Program-made: the position numbers and the translations under genes
Notes under the pieces: generated by a model
Told to the model about the DNA's origin: nothing
Database searches by the model: none
What the model saw: the letters and a program-made list of their open reading frames with translations, nothing else
Part shown: positions 25,952 through 34,102 of the stretch, piece by piece
Numbering within the stretch: position 1 is the first letter of the stretch
How the letters are laid out: the number at the start of each line of letters is the position of its first letter
Source: Muribaculaceae bacterium
GTDB lineage: Bacteria; Bacteroidota; Bacteroidia; Bacteroidales; Muribaculaceae
Direction: 5' to 3'
Length of the DNA: 64,000 nucleotides
Assembly: GCA_017621225.1 (NCBI GenBank)
Contig: JAGATN010000037.1
Coordinates: 62,001-126,000, forward strand

Positions 25952-27397
25952 CTAATCGCCGTCGGCCACCTTCGTGGCGGGAAGTGCAAATACGAATTCC
26001 AACCCTTTCGTCGCGGAATCCTGCACCATTATATATCCACCCATGGCGTTGATTATTCTCCGCACGAGAGGCAATCCCAGTCCGGCACCGCCATTTTTAC
26101 GCGAACGCCCGTAATCCACTCTATAAAACAGATCGAAAAGCCTGTCGCGATGTTCGCCGTCAACTCCTATGCCATTGTCGGCGAAAGAGAACAACAGCAA
26201 TTCGCCCTCTCGCCGTAGCCGGCGCAACGATATCTGCGTTCCACCCGAATGTTGGGCGGAGTTATATATCAGATTAAGCATGGCATTGGTAAGCAACGAT
26301 TCGTGGCCTTCCACGCAACAATCGTCGGGCACATCGAGCACGAACGTCATCTCGTCGGCAATATGACCTTGCTTGACATCCTCCATGAGCTGAACCATCA
26401 TATCGTGAAAATTGATGGTCGACGTCTTCACCATGCCTTTGTTTTCCTGAAGACGCATTACCATCGACACGTCATTTATAATGGTGGTGAGGCGATCGGT
26501 GTTTTGCTGTGCGCGCAAAAGAAATTTGTTTCTAAGCTCGTCAGGCATATCCTTTGAGTCGAGCACGGTATCAATGTACCCCTTTACTATGCCTACCGGG
26601 GTGTTGAGTTCGTGACTTATGTTCATCACTATCTGACGTTCGTAATACCACTTCTCCTGTTCGGCATGAATCTTGTCGCGATATAGCGTAAGCAGATTCT
26701 TCGACACGTCGCCAAGCTCATCTTTCGAAAAATTCAGGGAATCAATGTCGTCGGGCAGATTGTCGGATGAAACGGCCCGTGCAAAATCTCTCAGCGTGTA
26801 CACATTTCGGCAAACGGCCATTGCACCGAAATAGGCCAGTACCGACGAAACCAATCCAAGCGCTATCACCACTATCCACACCATGGGGTCGATGCTTAAA
26901 AAGTCTGTCACCTCCCCTTCATAAGGCAATGCGGCAAACGAATAAATCTTATTGTCAGGACTTTTCTTTGAGCTGATCATACTTTTTTCGTCGTTATGAA
27001 CCACATCCTTTACCGCTTGCTGACCGCTCTCCTTGAGCAATTTATTATACTCCGAATTGACCTCGCCGTTGCTGTCGTAAAACGGTATAGTGACGGCCGG
27101 ATTGTCGGCAACCATATTGCCAACGCTGTCATAAACCGTAATGCGCAATGGCGCAAGAGTAGTGTTGTCGGTAAACAGACGAATAAAATCGACCGTCTTT
27201 TGCAAATCCACGCCACGTTCGTAAGCATCAATCACCGTGTTGTTGACATTGAGCAATCGGTTTTCGAGATTCTCTTTTTGCCGCTGCTTCTCATGCTCCA
27301 CAAAGTGAACTATGGTTATGCCTATTATGAGCCACAACAATCCTATGAATGGTAAAAATAGTTTCCAATGCAACTTTAATATGTGTTTATCAGACAT
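25952..27397 (-). CDS. Membrane sensor histidine kinase
   Basis: 481 residues. A first membrane helix (about 13-32), a periplasmic sensor loop (33-170), a second helix (171-195), a HAMP-like linker (YTLRDFARAVSSDNLPDD...KDELGDVSKNLL), the HisKA box NISHELNTP (phospho-acceptor His262) and HATPase boxes NLIYNSAQHSGG, FADNGIGV and GGAGLGLPLVRRI. No response regulator is adjacent, so it is an orphan here. A 246-bp gap upstream (27398-27643) shows nothing further. Confidence 0.9.
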   Translation of the reverse strand: MSDKHILKLHWKLFLPFIGLLWLIIGITIVHFVEHEKQRQKENLENRLLNVNNTVIDAYERGVDLQKTVDFIRLFTDNTTLAPLRITVYDSVGNMVADNPAVTIPFYDSNGEVNSEYNKLLKESGQQAVKDVVHNDEKSMISSKKSPDNKIYSFAALPYEGEVTDFLSIDPMVWIVVIALGLVSSVLAYFGAMAVCRNVYTLRDFARAVSSDNLPDDIDSLNFSKDELGDVSKNLLTLYRDKIHAEQEKWYYERQIVMNISHELNTPVGIVKGYIDTVLDSKDMPDELRNKFLLRAQQNTDRLTTIINDVSMVMRLQENKGMVKTSTINFHDMMVQLMEDVKQGHIADEMTFVLDVPDDCCVEGHESLLTNAMLNLIYNSAQHSGGTQISLRRLRREGELLLFSFADNGIGVDGEHRDRLFDLFYRVDYGRSRKNGGAGLGLPLVRRIINAMGGYIMVQDSATKGLEFVFALPATKVADGD

Positions 27398-27643
27398 AGA
27401 ATTGACCTTTTATTAATTACACACTCCACACATTTATTCATTAGTTACGTATATGCCTCTCTACTTCATAAGTCTCGCAGAATTAAATAAGTTGACGTTT
27501 CGTTTAATAAACAACAACTCAGCCCACACTTTAGTTTGCGTAACCTTATGATATGTCACAAATTGGAGCTTTACAACCGGCAGGCCATCACGCCAACCGC
27601 ACACCCTGCCCCATCAACCGTAAATCTCGATTTATATGTTTAC

Positions 27644-28099
27644 CTACTTTTTAGGGAACGTTTCAGAAATTTGCTTCGACACACGCTTAATGGCTTCTTT
27701 CAAATCTTTAGAATAGCTAAGCCCCAAGCCAAAAGCGCCTCGGCACGATGCTACCGGTCGACCTGTCATATAATCGATAAAGTTGACCGTAACTACAGCT
27801 TCTTCGGTTTGATTTATACCATACTTAACCAACAAAAGCCTATCACGTTGTTGCGATGTAAGTTCATTAATGCGAATGTCGCTGACCAACTGCAATCTTG
27901 AAGACTCAACCGCATCAAACAATTGAATCTCGTACTCCATCAGCTCTGCCGGAATACGATATGTGTTATTATTTATTATTGAGGCATACTCATATTTCGA
28001 CAAATCGACTCTATTGGAAACTGTCGATTTCGATGTGGTACAGGCTGAGAGCGCCATAATCACAACAACGATGAGAAAATATTTAATCCGACTAATCAT
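27644..28099 (-). CDS. Small lipoprotein, unknown function
   Basis: 151 residues with a lipobox (ALSACTTS, Cys20). The mature domain (TYRIPAELMEYEIQLFDAVESSRLQLVSD...VNFIDYMTGRPVASCRG) looks like a small alpha-beta periplasmic fold and has no known motif. A TACTTTTG -7 element lies upstream (plus 28143-28150), giving a separate transcript. The rest of the 28100-28348 gap shows nothing. Confidence 0.7.
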   Translation of the reverse strand: MISRIKYFLIVVVIMALSACTTSKSTVSNRVDLSKYEYASIINNNTYRIPAELMEYEIQLFDAVESSRLQLVSDIRINELTSQQRDRLLLVKYGINQTEEAVVTVNFIDYMTGRPVASCRGAFGLGLSYSKDLKEAIKRVSKQISETFPKK

Positions 28100-28348
28100 A
28101 CGAATGTGTTAATAGCTGATTCGACATTAAAATAAACACTCGCAAAAGTAATCAATTTTCCAAATCCGCACCATCCAACACCAAAAAATCTTCAGAAAAA
28201 ATCCGTAAAGACCCCGAGCTTTTATAGTTGATTAAACTTGTTCACAGCGTTTGCCATAATGCCATCCGCCATGCCAAAAGACTATCGAAATGAAAGTGCC
28301 CTGACAATTTCCATACGCTCATACCGGTATAGATGAAGATGACAGCCT

Positions 28349-28396
28349 AAAAAACAAGCGACTTAACTTAGTGATTTTTCACTTTGTTAAGTCGCT
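28349..28396 (-). terminator. Terminator downstream of tRNA-Leu
   Basis: Perfect 11-bp stem AGCGACTTAAC/GTTAAGTCGCT with an inner AGTGA/TCACT stem. On the minus strand it is followed by TTGTTTTTT, so it ends the tRNA transcript. Confidence 0.85.
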
Positions 28397-28403
28397 TTCG
28401 CGG

Positions 28404-28485
28404 TACCCAGACCCGGGATCGAACCGGGATGGATTGCTCCACTGGTGTTTGAGACCAGCGCGTCTACCGATTCCGCCATCTGGGC
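28404..28485 (-). tRNA. tRNA-Leu (anticodon CAA)
   Basis: On the minus strand the acceptor arms are GCCCAGA and TCTGGGT with discriminator A. The D-arm is GGCGGAATCGGTAGACGC, the anticodon stem-loop CTGGT-CTCAAAC-ACCAG (anticodon CAA), and the T-arm CCCGGTTCGATCCCGGG. A short variable arm (TGGAGCAATCCA) fits a class II leucine tRNA. No CCA is encoded (CCG follows). About 82 nt. Confidence 0.95.
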
Positions 28486-28496
28486 GTTTGCGGCTA

Positions 28497-28528
28497 CAAA
28501 GATAGGCATTGTTTACGAAGCGTGCAAA
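28497..28528 (-). promoter_or_regulatory. Promoter of tRNA-Leu
   Basis: On the minus strand: TTTG (plus 28525-28528), 20-nt spacer, TATCTTTG (plus 28497-28504), a full consensus match ending 11 bp before the tRNA. Confidence 0.85.
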
Positions 28529-28627
28529 CTTTTAATCTTTTTTTTGGCACCGATTGTGAAAGTTTAAAAAATTAAGCTATCCTTAAGCGTTAGTTCAAAG
28601 ATTTTTGCGTAAGTTTGCGTTATTCTC

Positions 28628-28792
28628 AGAAACGGTTTAAATTTATTTGTCGAAGGAATTGAGAGGATTTGTCAAGTAGATTTTTGATATTTATGAAGGA
28701 ATTATGGGATTCCATAATGACTGAATAAATATCAACAAGATGCTGACAAAGACCTCAATGACAAGACAAAATAAATTTTTAAACAGTTTCTC
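28628..28792 (+). repeat. Hairpin repeat family B, copy 2
   Basis: About 165 bp and nearly identical to copy 1 (25541-25706), same orientation. Differences cluster at the left end and in the centre, where GTTATGG...CCATAAT has become ATTATGG...CCATAAT and so forms a full A-T pair. It directly abuts family A copy 2, making a composite block of about 330 bp between tRNA-Leu and glgB. Confidence 0.8.
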
Positions 28793-28956
28793 AGAGTATG
28801 TTTATTTCTGGCTTATGTTAAGATTTAGAGAGAATTTCAGATTATGTTTGGAGATTGAGTGAGGGAGTTATGGGGTGCCATAACGACTGAATGAAATCTA
28901 CAAACAGAACTGAAAGGCCTCTAAAGTTTTCATAAAGTTAAAAATAAACATACTCT
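28793..28956 (+). repeat. Hairpin repeat family A, copy 2
   Basis: 164 bp, ends AGAGTATGTTTATTT and AAATAAACATACTCT. Compared with copy 1, a C in the left arm and the G that pairs with it in the right arm have both changed, to T and A, so pairing is preserved. It ends 41 bp before the glgB start and lies in its leader or promoter region. Confidence 0.8.
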
Positions 28957-28997
28957 AAGTAATCTGATTGTCTAACTAAAAAAATCAAGTAGTGGCA

Positions 28998-31178
28998 ATG
29001 CCTAAAGCTAAAAAGTTACTCAACATCGTAAAAAACGATCCTTGGCTCAAACCCTTCAACGAGGCCATTGAAGGACGGTATAACGATGCCGTCAAAAAAG
29101 AAAAAGAATTAGTGAAGGAGTGCAAATCGCTCAACGACTTTGCCAACGCTCATAAATATTTCGGCATGCACCGAAATGCCGACGGATCGTGGACATTTCG
29201 CGAGTGGGCGCCAAACGCCACTTCGATAACCCTCGTGGGCGACTTTTCCGACTGGCAGGAACTGGCCCGTTACCAACTGGAGCGCATCGACCAATCAGGC
29301 GTATGGGAAATAAACCTGCCGGCCGAATGCCTGCACCACGGCGATTACTACAAGATGATGGTGCACTGGGATGGAGGCCAAGGCGAACGAATTCCGGCCT
29401 ACGCCACCCGCGTGGTGCAGGATGAAAACACCCACCTGTTCTCGGCCCAGATATGGGAACCGGAAAATCCTTACAAATGGCAGGTCGACGGATTCAAACC
29501 CGACACAAAGCCGCTGCTTATATACGAATGCCACATCGGCATGGCCCAGGAACGCGAAGGCGTTGGAACATACGTCGAATTCCGCGACCTGATACTGCCC
29601 CGAATAGCAAAAGACGGTTACAATGCCATTCAGATAATGGCCATACAGGAACATCCTTATTACGGATCGTTCGGATATCACGTGTCGAATTTCTTTGCCC
29701 CTTCAAGCCGATTTGGAACGCCCGAAGAACTAAAATCGCTCATCGACCGGGCACACGAACTCGGCATAGCAGTGATAATGGACATCGTTCACTCGCATGC
29801 CGTGAAAAACGAGCTTGAAGGCCTCGGCCGCCTCGACGGAAGCTATGACCAATATTTTTACGGCGACGGCAGGCGCGAACATCCCGCGTGGGATTCGTTA
29901 TGCTTCGACTACGGCAAAAACGAAGTGTTGCACTTCCTGTTGTCGAACTGCAAATATTGGCTTGAAGAATTCCGTTTCGACGGATTCCGTTTCGACGGCG
30001 TAACGTCGATGCTATACTACAACCACGGTCTCGGACAAGCGTTCAGCTGCTACGACGACTATTACAATGGCAATCAGGACACAAACGCCATAACATACCT
30101 CACGCTTGCAAACAAGCTGATACATCAGATAAACCATTCAGCCATAAGCATCGCCGAGGAAATGAGCGGCATGCCCGGCCTCGCCATACCGGTAAAGGAC
30201 GGCGGCATCGGATTCGACTACCGAATGGCAATGGGCATACCCGACTATTGGATCAAGACCCTGAAGGAAAAGAAAGACGAGGATTGGCACCCGACGTCCA
30301 TTTTCTGGGAGCTAACCAATCGACGAGCCGACGAAAAGACCATATCGTACGTCGAGAGTCACGACCAAGCCCTCGTGGGCGACAAAACGGTGATATTCCG
30401 ACTCATCGACGACCAGATGTATTGGCATATGATGAAGTCTGACGACAATATGACCGTGGCTCGAGGCATGGCTCTCCACAAAATGATACGACTCGTCACG
30501 GCTTCAACCATCAACGGTGGGTACCTCAACTTCATGGGCAACGAATTCGGACATCCCGAATGGATCGACTTCCCGCGCGAAGGCAACGGATGGTCATACA
30601 AATATGCGCGTCGCCAATGGAGCCTCGTCGACAGCAACGACCTCAAATATATGTATCTCAATGCCTTCGACAATGCAATGATTTCACTGATAAGCGAAAA
30701 ATACAATTTCCAGGCGCTTCCGGTCGAAAAGCTGTGGGAAAAAGACGACGATCAGGTTCTTGCATACAAGCGCGGCGATTTGGTTTTCGTGTTCAACTTT
30801 AACCCGTCAAAATCATTTTCCGATTACGGCATACTCACGCCTCCCGGCGAATACGAAGTGGTGCTTTCAACCGACAATCCCGACTTCGGAGGATACGGCA
30901 ACGTCGACGAGCAGGTGCATCACCTTACCATATCCGACAAGCTGTATGCACCCCACGGCGTTGAATGGCTGAAACTTTATCTCCCTGCCCGATCGGCTCA
31001 AGTGTTGCGCTTACGCAACGTGCCCGCTCGAAAGCCGACAGCCGAAAAAACACAGTCAAAAGACACAAAAGCCCCGAAAGCCGTTAAGACCACCAAAGCA
31101 GCCAAGACTACTAAAGCTGTCAAAACCACCAAGACAGCCACAAAAGCATCTGCCAAGAGTAAAGCGTCATCAAAATAA
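28998..31178 (+). CDS. glgB: 1,4-alpha-glucan branching enzyme (GH13)
   Basis: 726 residues from the ATG; a GTG two codons earlier (28992) is possible. An N-terminal CBM48-like domain (WTFREWAPNATSITLVGDFSDW) precedes the GH13 barrel: nucleophile region FRFDGFRFDGVTSM, general acid region IAEEMSGMP and VESHDQALVGDK. The family forms alpha-1,6 branches in glycogen. The last 49 residues are a Lys/Thr/Ala-rich tail made of TTKAxK-type repeats (15 Lys), not part of the enzyme fold and similar in composition to histone H1-like tails. Hairpin elements B2 and A2 fill its upstream region. Confidence 0.93.
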   Translation: MPKAKKLLNIVKNDPWLKPFNEAIEGRYNDAVKKEKELVKECKSLNDFANAHKYFGMHRNADGSWTFREWAPNATSITLVGDFSDWQELARYQLERIDQSGVWEINLPAECLHHGDYYKMMVHWDGGQGERIPAYATRVVQDENTHLFSAQIWEPENPYKWQVDGFKPDTKPLLIYECHIGMAQEREGVGTYVEFRDLILPRIAKDGYNAIQIMAIQEHPYYGSFGYHVSNFFAPSSRFGTPEELKSLIDRAHELGIAVIMDIVHSHAVKNELEGLGRLDGSYDQYFYGDGRREHPAWDSLCFDYGKNEVLHFLLSNCKYWLEEFRFDGFRFDGVTSMLYYNHGLGQAFSCYDDYYNGNQDTNAITYLTLANKLIHQINHSAISIAEEMSGMPGLAIPVKDGGIGFDYRMAMGIPDYWIKTLKEKKDEDWHPTSIFWELTNRRADEKTISYVESHDQALVGDKTVIFRLIDDQMYWHMMKSDDNMTVARGMALHKMIRLVTASTINGGYLNFMGNEFGHPEWIDFPREGNGWSYKYARRQWSLVDSNDLKYMYLNAFDNAMISLISEKYNFQALPVEKLWEKDDDQVLAYKRGDLVFVFNFNPSKSFSDYGILTPPGEYEVVLSTDNPDFGGYGNVDEQVHHLTISDKLYAPHGVEWLKLYLPARSAQVLRLRNVPARKPTAEKTQSKDTKAPKAVKTTKAAKTTKAVKTTKTATKASAKSKASSK

Positions 31179-31203
31179 CGCCTCACATCCGATAGACTAC
31201 ACC

Positions 31204-31234
31204 GAAGGCCGCGCATCAATCATACGCGGCCTTC
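31204..31234. terminator. Bidirectional hairpin between convergent genes
   Basis: Perfect 10-bp stem GAAGGCCGCG (31204-31213) / CGCGGCCTTC (31225-31234) between glgB and the convergent SGNH gene. T tracts are weak on both sides. Confidence 0.55.
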
Positions 31235-31287
31235 GTCATCTTCATTCGCCATAGGATAGAGGCGGCATCACGCCTCGCCCCACGCGC

Positions 31288-32391
31288 TCATTTATGCTTC
31301 TTCAATATTTTCTTCAGCTTTTCGGCCACTACGTTGCCCTCCTTCTTCATGCCGAAATCGGTGTAATGCACCACATCCACCCATGAATCGGGATCAAGAC
31401 CTATCTCCTCGCGCGACAAATAATACAAATCCTTCACGCCCTCTTTGCGCAATATGTCGTAAGCCTCATGCTGGGCATCGTTAAGCGTGTTGTAACTGGC
31501 GTGACGCTGCTCGTCGACCTCGTCGCTACTATATCCGGCATGCTCCACAAGCAGTATCGGCGCAGTACGTTTGGCACGCACCTGATGCACGGCATCGATT
31601 ATCAGCTTCTTCACTTCCTCTTTTTCACGGCGATCGTTATTGGGCAAGAAGTCAAACACATACACCGCAGCATCAACGTCGGTCATATACCTGATCACGG
31701 GCTCCTCGATGTAGGCATTGCCCGAAAAACCAAGATTTATCACCGGCCGACGAAGCTTTCGGCACACCACGTTGGTCCACGCCATGCCGGGTCGCGACGA
31801 GCATGCACCCTGAGTTATCGACGTACCGTAAATTATCACCGGCTTCACATCGGTGGGAGCCGGAACGAAACGAAATGAGTCACCGTCGGCCACGCCAACC
31901 TCCATCCACTTCACGCCATTATACGTAGGCAGAAACAGTGCGTATTCCTGATCGCCGGGCTTTGGGCGACGGTCTACGTTAAACGTGTACGTCACGGTAT
32001 CGGCAAAATGATAGCTGCCGGCGCAGAACGAATCGGAGCCATCGGCATTCAGGCGATAAAGGTCGACGCCCGACACTCCGGTGGTGGGCATATGCGCCAT
32101 ACTCCAGCCGCCCGTAACGCCATAACGCACCTTAACTACCTTTGCATCCGTCACAAATCGAAGCGCCAGTCCGGCCGAATGCCTCGACAGATTCCAGACG
32201 GCTCCTCGCACTTCCGACTTGGCCGACGCGGGAAACCTCGCATAGTTACCCTCATCCCATCCCTGGTTCCATATGTTGCTGACGTTGCCCGACTTTTCGA
32301 GTTGCGGATTATGCCATTGCCACTGCACGGCACCGGCGCTAAGCCATGAGAACACACATAGCAAACTCACGATAAATTTCATTGTTGTCAT
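31288..32391 (-). CDS. Secreted SGNH/GDSL-family esterase
   Basis: 367 residues with a signal peptide (WLSAGAV). A beta-rich N-terminal domain (about 20-175, with GVSGVDLYR) precedes a GDSL-type hydrolase: block I IYGTSITQG, block II NLGFSGNAY, block III region FDFLPNN and C-terminal Asp/His in DSWVDVVHYTDFG. The two-domain plan is that of Bacteroidetes carbohydrate esterases; deacetylation of a glycan is likely but not proven. It has a TAATTTTG -7 element (plus 32442-32449). Confidence 0.85.
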   Translation of the reverse strand: MTTMKFIVSLLCVFSWLSAGAVQWQWHNPQLEKSGNVSNIWNQGWDEGNYARFPASAKSEVRGAVWNLSRHSAGLALRFVTDAKVVKVRYGVTGGWSMAHMPTTGVSGVDLYRLNADGSDSFCAGSYHFADTVTYTFNVDRRPKPGDQEYALFLPTYNGVKWMEVGVADGDSFRFVPAPTDVKPVIIYGTSITQGACSSRPGMAWTNVVCRKLRRPVINLGFSGNAYIEEPVIRYMTDVDAAVYVFDFLPNNDRREKEEVKKLIIDAVHQVRAKRTAPILLVEHAGYSSDEVDEQRHASYNTLNDAQHEAYDILRKEGVKDLYYLSREEIGLDPDSWVDVVHYTDFGMKKEGNVVAEKLKKILKKHK

Positions 32392-32531
32392 ATATTTGAT
32401 GATTAATTAATTGTTCCTGCATACAGTAATGTGACTGCCCACAAAATTATATTAAAATTGTGACATTCAAGCACTATCCGACCCATAATTTTTCTCCAAA
32501 GGGAAAAATAAATTCTTTATTCTGCGGTGTA

Positions 32532-32566
32532 AGAGTATGTTTACTTTTGGCTTATGTTAAGATTTA
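32532..32566 (+). repeat. Truncated family A hairpin element
   Basis: 35 bp identical or nearly so to the left end of the family A copies (AGAGTATGTTTACTTTTGG, then CTTATGTTAAGATTTA), then similarity stops abruptly. It is an end fragment. The rest of the 32392-32729 gap holds the SGNH gene leader, a TACATTTG -7-like element (32585-32592) and an AAGTAAC/GTTACTT long-range pair, with no supported gene. Confidence 0.75.
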
Positions 32567-32729
32567 AAATCTCACGATTTTTATCTACATTTGCGATTAA
32601 GTAACTCGCACAAATTAACTGATACATAATTATGAAGTCTCTCCATCGTGAAAAACGCCGAAAAGACGAATGAGGATGTGTCAGCCCATAGGGTTACTTG
32701 AGTTTTTTAATTATAACTAAGAGTTATTT

Positions 32730-33959
32730 ATGATGAAGAAACTTGCAGCAATGATTGCAGCGGCCGCGACGCTGTGCGCCTACGCCGTCGACCCGATCGA
32801 CAAGAGTATCGATATAAGTGCGCGCGAAGACGGACTGAACACGTCATCGCTGTCGATGGTGCGGTCGCTCATGCGTTCGCACGCGCCGGAGTGCCAATTT
32901 AATGATAACGTGGATTTCAGCGCATGGCAGGGTCGAGTGGCCGAGGAGATGACGCGACTGATGCGCCACCCCGAAGCTCCGGCTGCCGAGCCGCGACTGG
33001 TGGCCTCGGCGCAGCGCCCCGGCTATCGCATAGAGCGTTGGGAAACGTTTCCGCTGCCCGATGCCGTGGTGGGCGTTTTCGTGCTGATTCCGGATGGCGT
33101 GGATGCCGATCATCCCGCGCGCGGTGCGGCGCTCTGCATTCCCGGCTTCGGGCAGACCAAGGAACTGCTCGCCGGCGAAGCTGAACGCAATTATATGCTT
33201 GAGGCTTCGAGACCCGAGGGGGAGATTAAGCAGGCCTCGATGGCGCGGTTTTTCGCCGAACAGGGCCTCGTGGCAGTTGCGGTCGACAATGTATCGGCCG
33301 GAGAGCTGTCCGACAACGGCCGATTTGACTACGTGCACACCGCCCGCCATCTTCTGGAACTCGGCTGGAGCTGGCTGGGGCTCACGTCGTGGCAAGACAG
33401 AGTGGTGCTCGACTGGATGAAGACCCTGCCGGAAGTTCCCGCCGACCGCATAATAGTTTCAGGGTTCTCGCTTGGCACAGAGCCGCTGATGGTTCTCGGT
33501 GTTACAGATCCGTCAATCTATGCGTTTGTCTACAACGATTTTCTCTGCCGCACTCGCGAACGCATCCTATCGCTCACGGCTCCCGACGACAACGGTTATC
33601 GGCAGTTTCCCAACAATATCGACCATCTCATTCCGGGCTTTCTGGCCAAATTCGACTTCCCCGACCTTGTGGCTGCCATGGCTCCGCGCCCGGTCATATG
33701 CACGGAAGGAGGGCTTGACCGTGACTTCCGACTGATTCAACGAGCTTATGCACGCGCGGGCGCTCCGGCCGATGCCTTTGAGTATCATCACTATGCCATG
33801 TTCGAGGCCGACTCTACCCGATCGGTCGACTTGGAGGTGGTGCCTGCGGGCATTGACAAATGGGAATACTTCCGTCTCTGCAACGTTGACCCGCCTCACC
33901 ACTATTTCAAGACCGAACACGTTCGCCCGTGGCTCGACCGCATTCTGCCCAAACGCTGA
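32730..33959 (+). CDS. Secreted alpha/beta-hydrolase, acetyl-esterase-like
   Basis: 409 residues with a signal peptide (ATLCAYAV). The fold shows an oxyanion loop LCIPGFGQTKELL, nucleophile motif GFSLGTE, acid in EGGLDRDF and a likely His in EYHHYAMF. It resembles the Abhydrolase_7/dienelactone-hydrolase group often linked to acetylated polysaccharides. It is alone between an A-element fragment and the Fic gene and has unusually high GC. Confidence 0.8.
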   Translation: MMKKLAAMIAAAATLCAYAVDPIDKSIDISAREDGLNTSSLSMVRSLMRSHAPECQFNDNVDFSAWQGRVAEEMTRLMRHPEAPAAEPRLVASAQRPGYRIERWETFPLPDAVVGVFVLIPDGVDADHPARGAALCIPGFGQTKELLAGEAERNYMLEASRPEGEIKQASMARFFAEQGLVAVAVDNVSAGELSDNGRFDYVHTARHLLELGWSWLGLTSWQDRVVLDWMKTLPEVPADRIIVSGFSLGTEPLMVLGVTDPSIYAFVYNDFLCRTRERILSLTAPDDNGYRQFPNNIDHLIPGFLAKFDFPDLVAAMAPRPVICTEGGLDRDFRLIQRAYARAGAPADAFEYHHYAMFEADSTRSVDLEVVPAGIDKWEYFRLCNVDPPHHYFKTEHVRPWLDRILPKR

Positions 33960-34030
33960 TTTCGCGTTCGTCCGCTCGGATTGTCTCATCTCAGCTACCT
34001 TTTCTCGTTCACATCCACATAAAAATCCCC

Positions 34031-34079
34031 AAAAAGGTTGTATCGATATAACCTTTTTAGCGATTTATCGCTATCTTTG
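34031..34079 (+). promoter_or_regulatory. Palindromic operator and promoter of the Fic gene
   Basis: A 28-bp palindrome (34031-34058), AAAAAGGTTGTATC then GATATAACCTTTTT, has a single mismatched pair. It is followed by the -7 element TATCTTTG (34072-34079). A second copy of one half (GATACAAC, 34084-34091) lies after the -7 element. Binding here would cover the -33 region, consistent with repression. The encoded Fic protein ends in a winged-helix-like domain and is a candidate autoregulator. Confidence 0.6.
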
Positions 34080-34102
34080 TGCGGATACAACACAAATTCC
34101 GT

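Noticed and set aside
32632-32673. 13-codon ORF (MKSLHREKRRKDE) before the esterase gene as a leader peptide
   Set aside because: Too short, no attenuator fold clearly tied to it, and no repeated regulatory codons.
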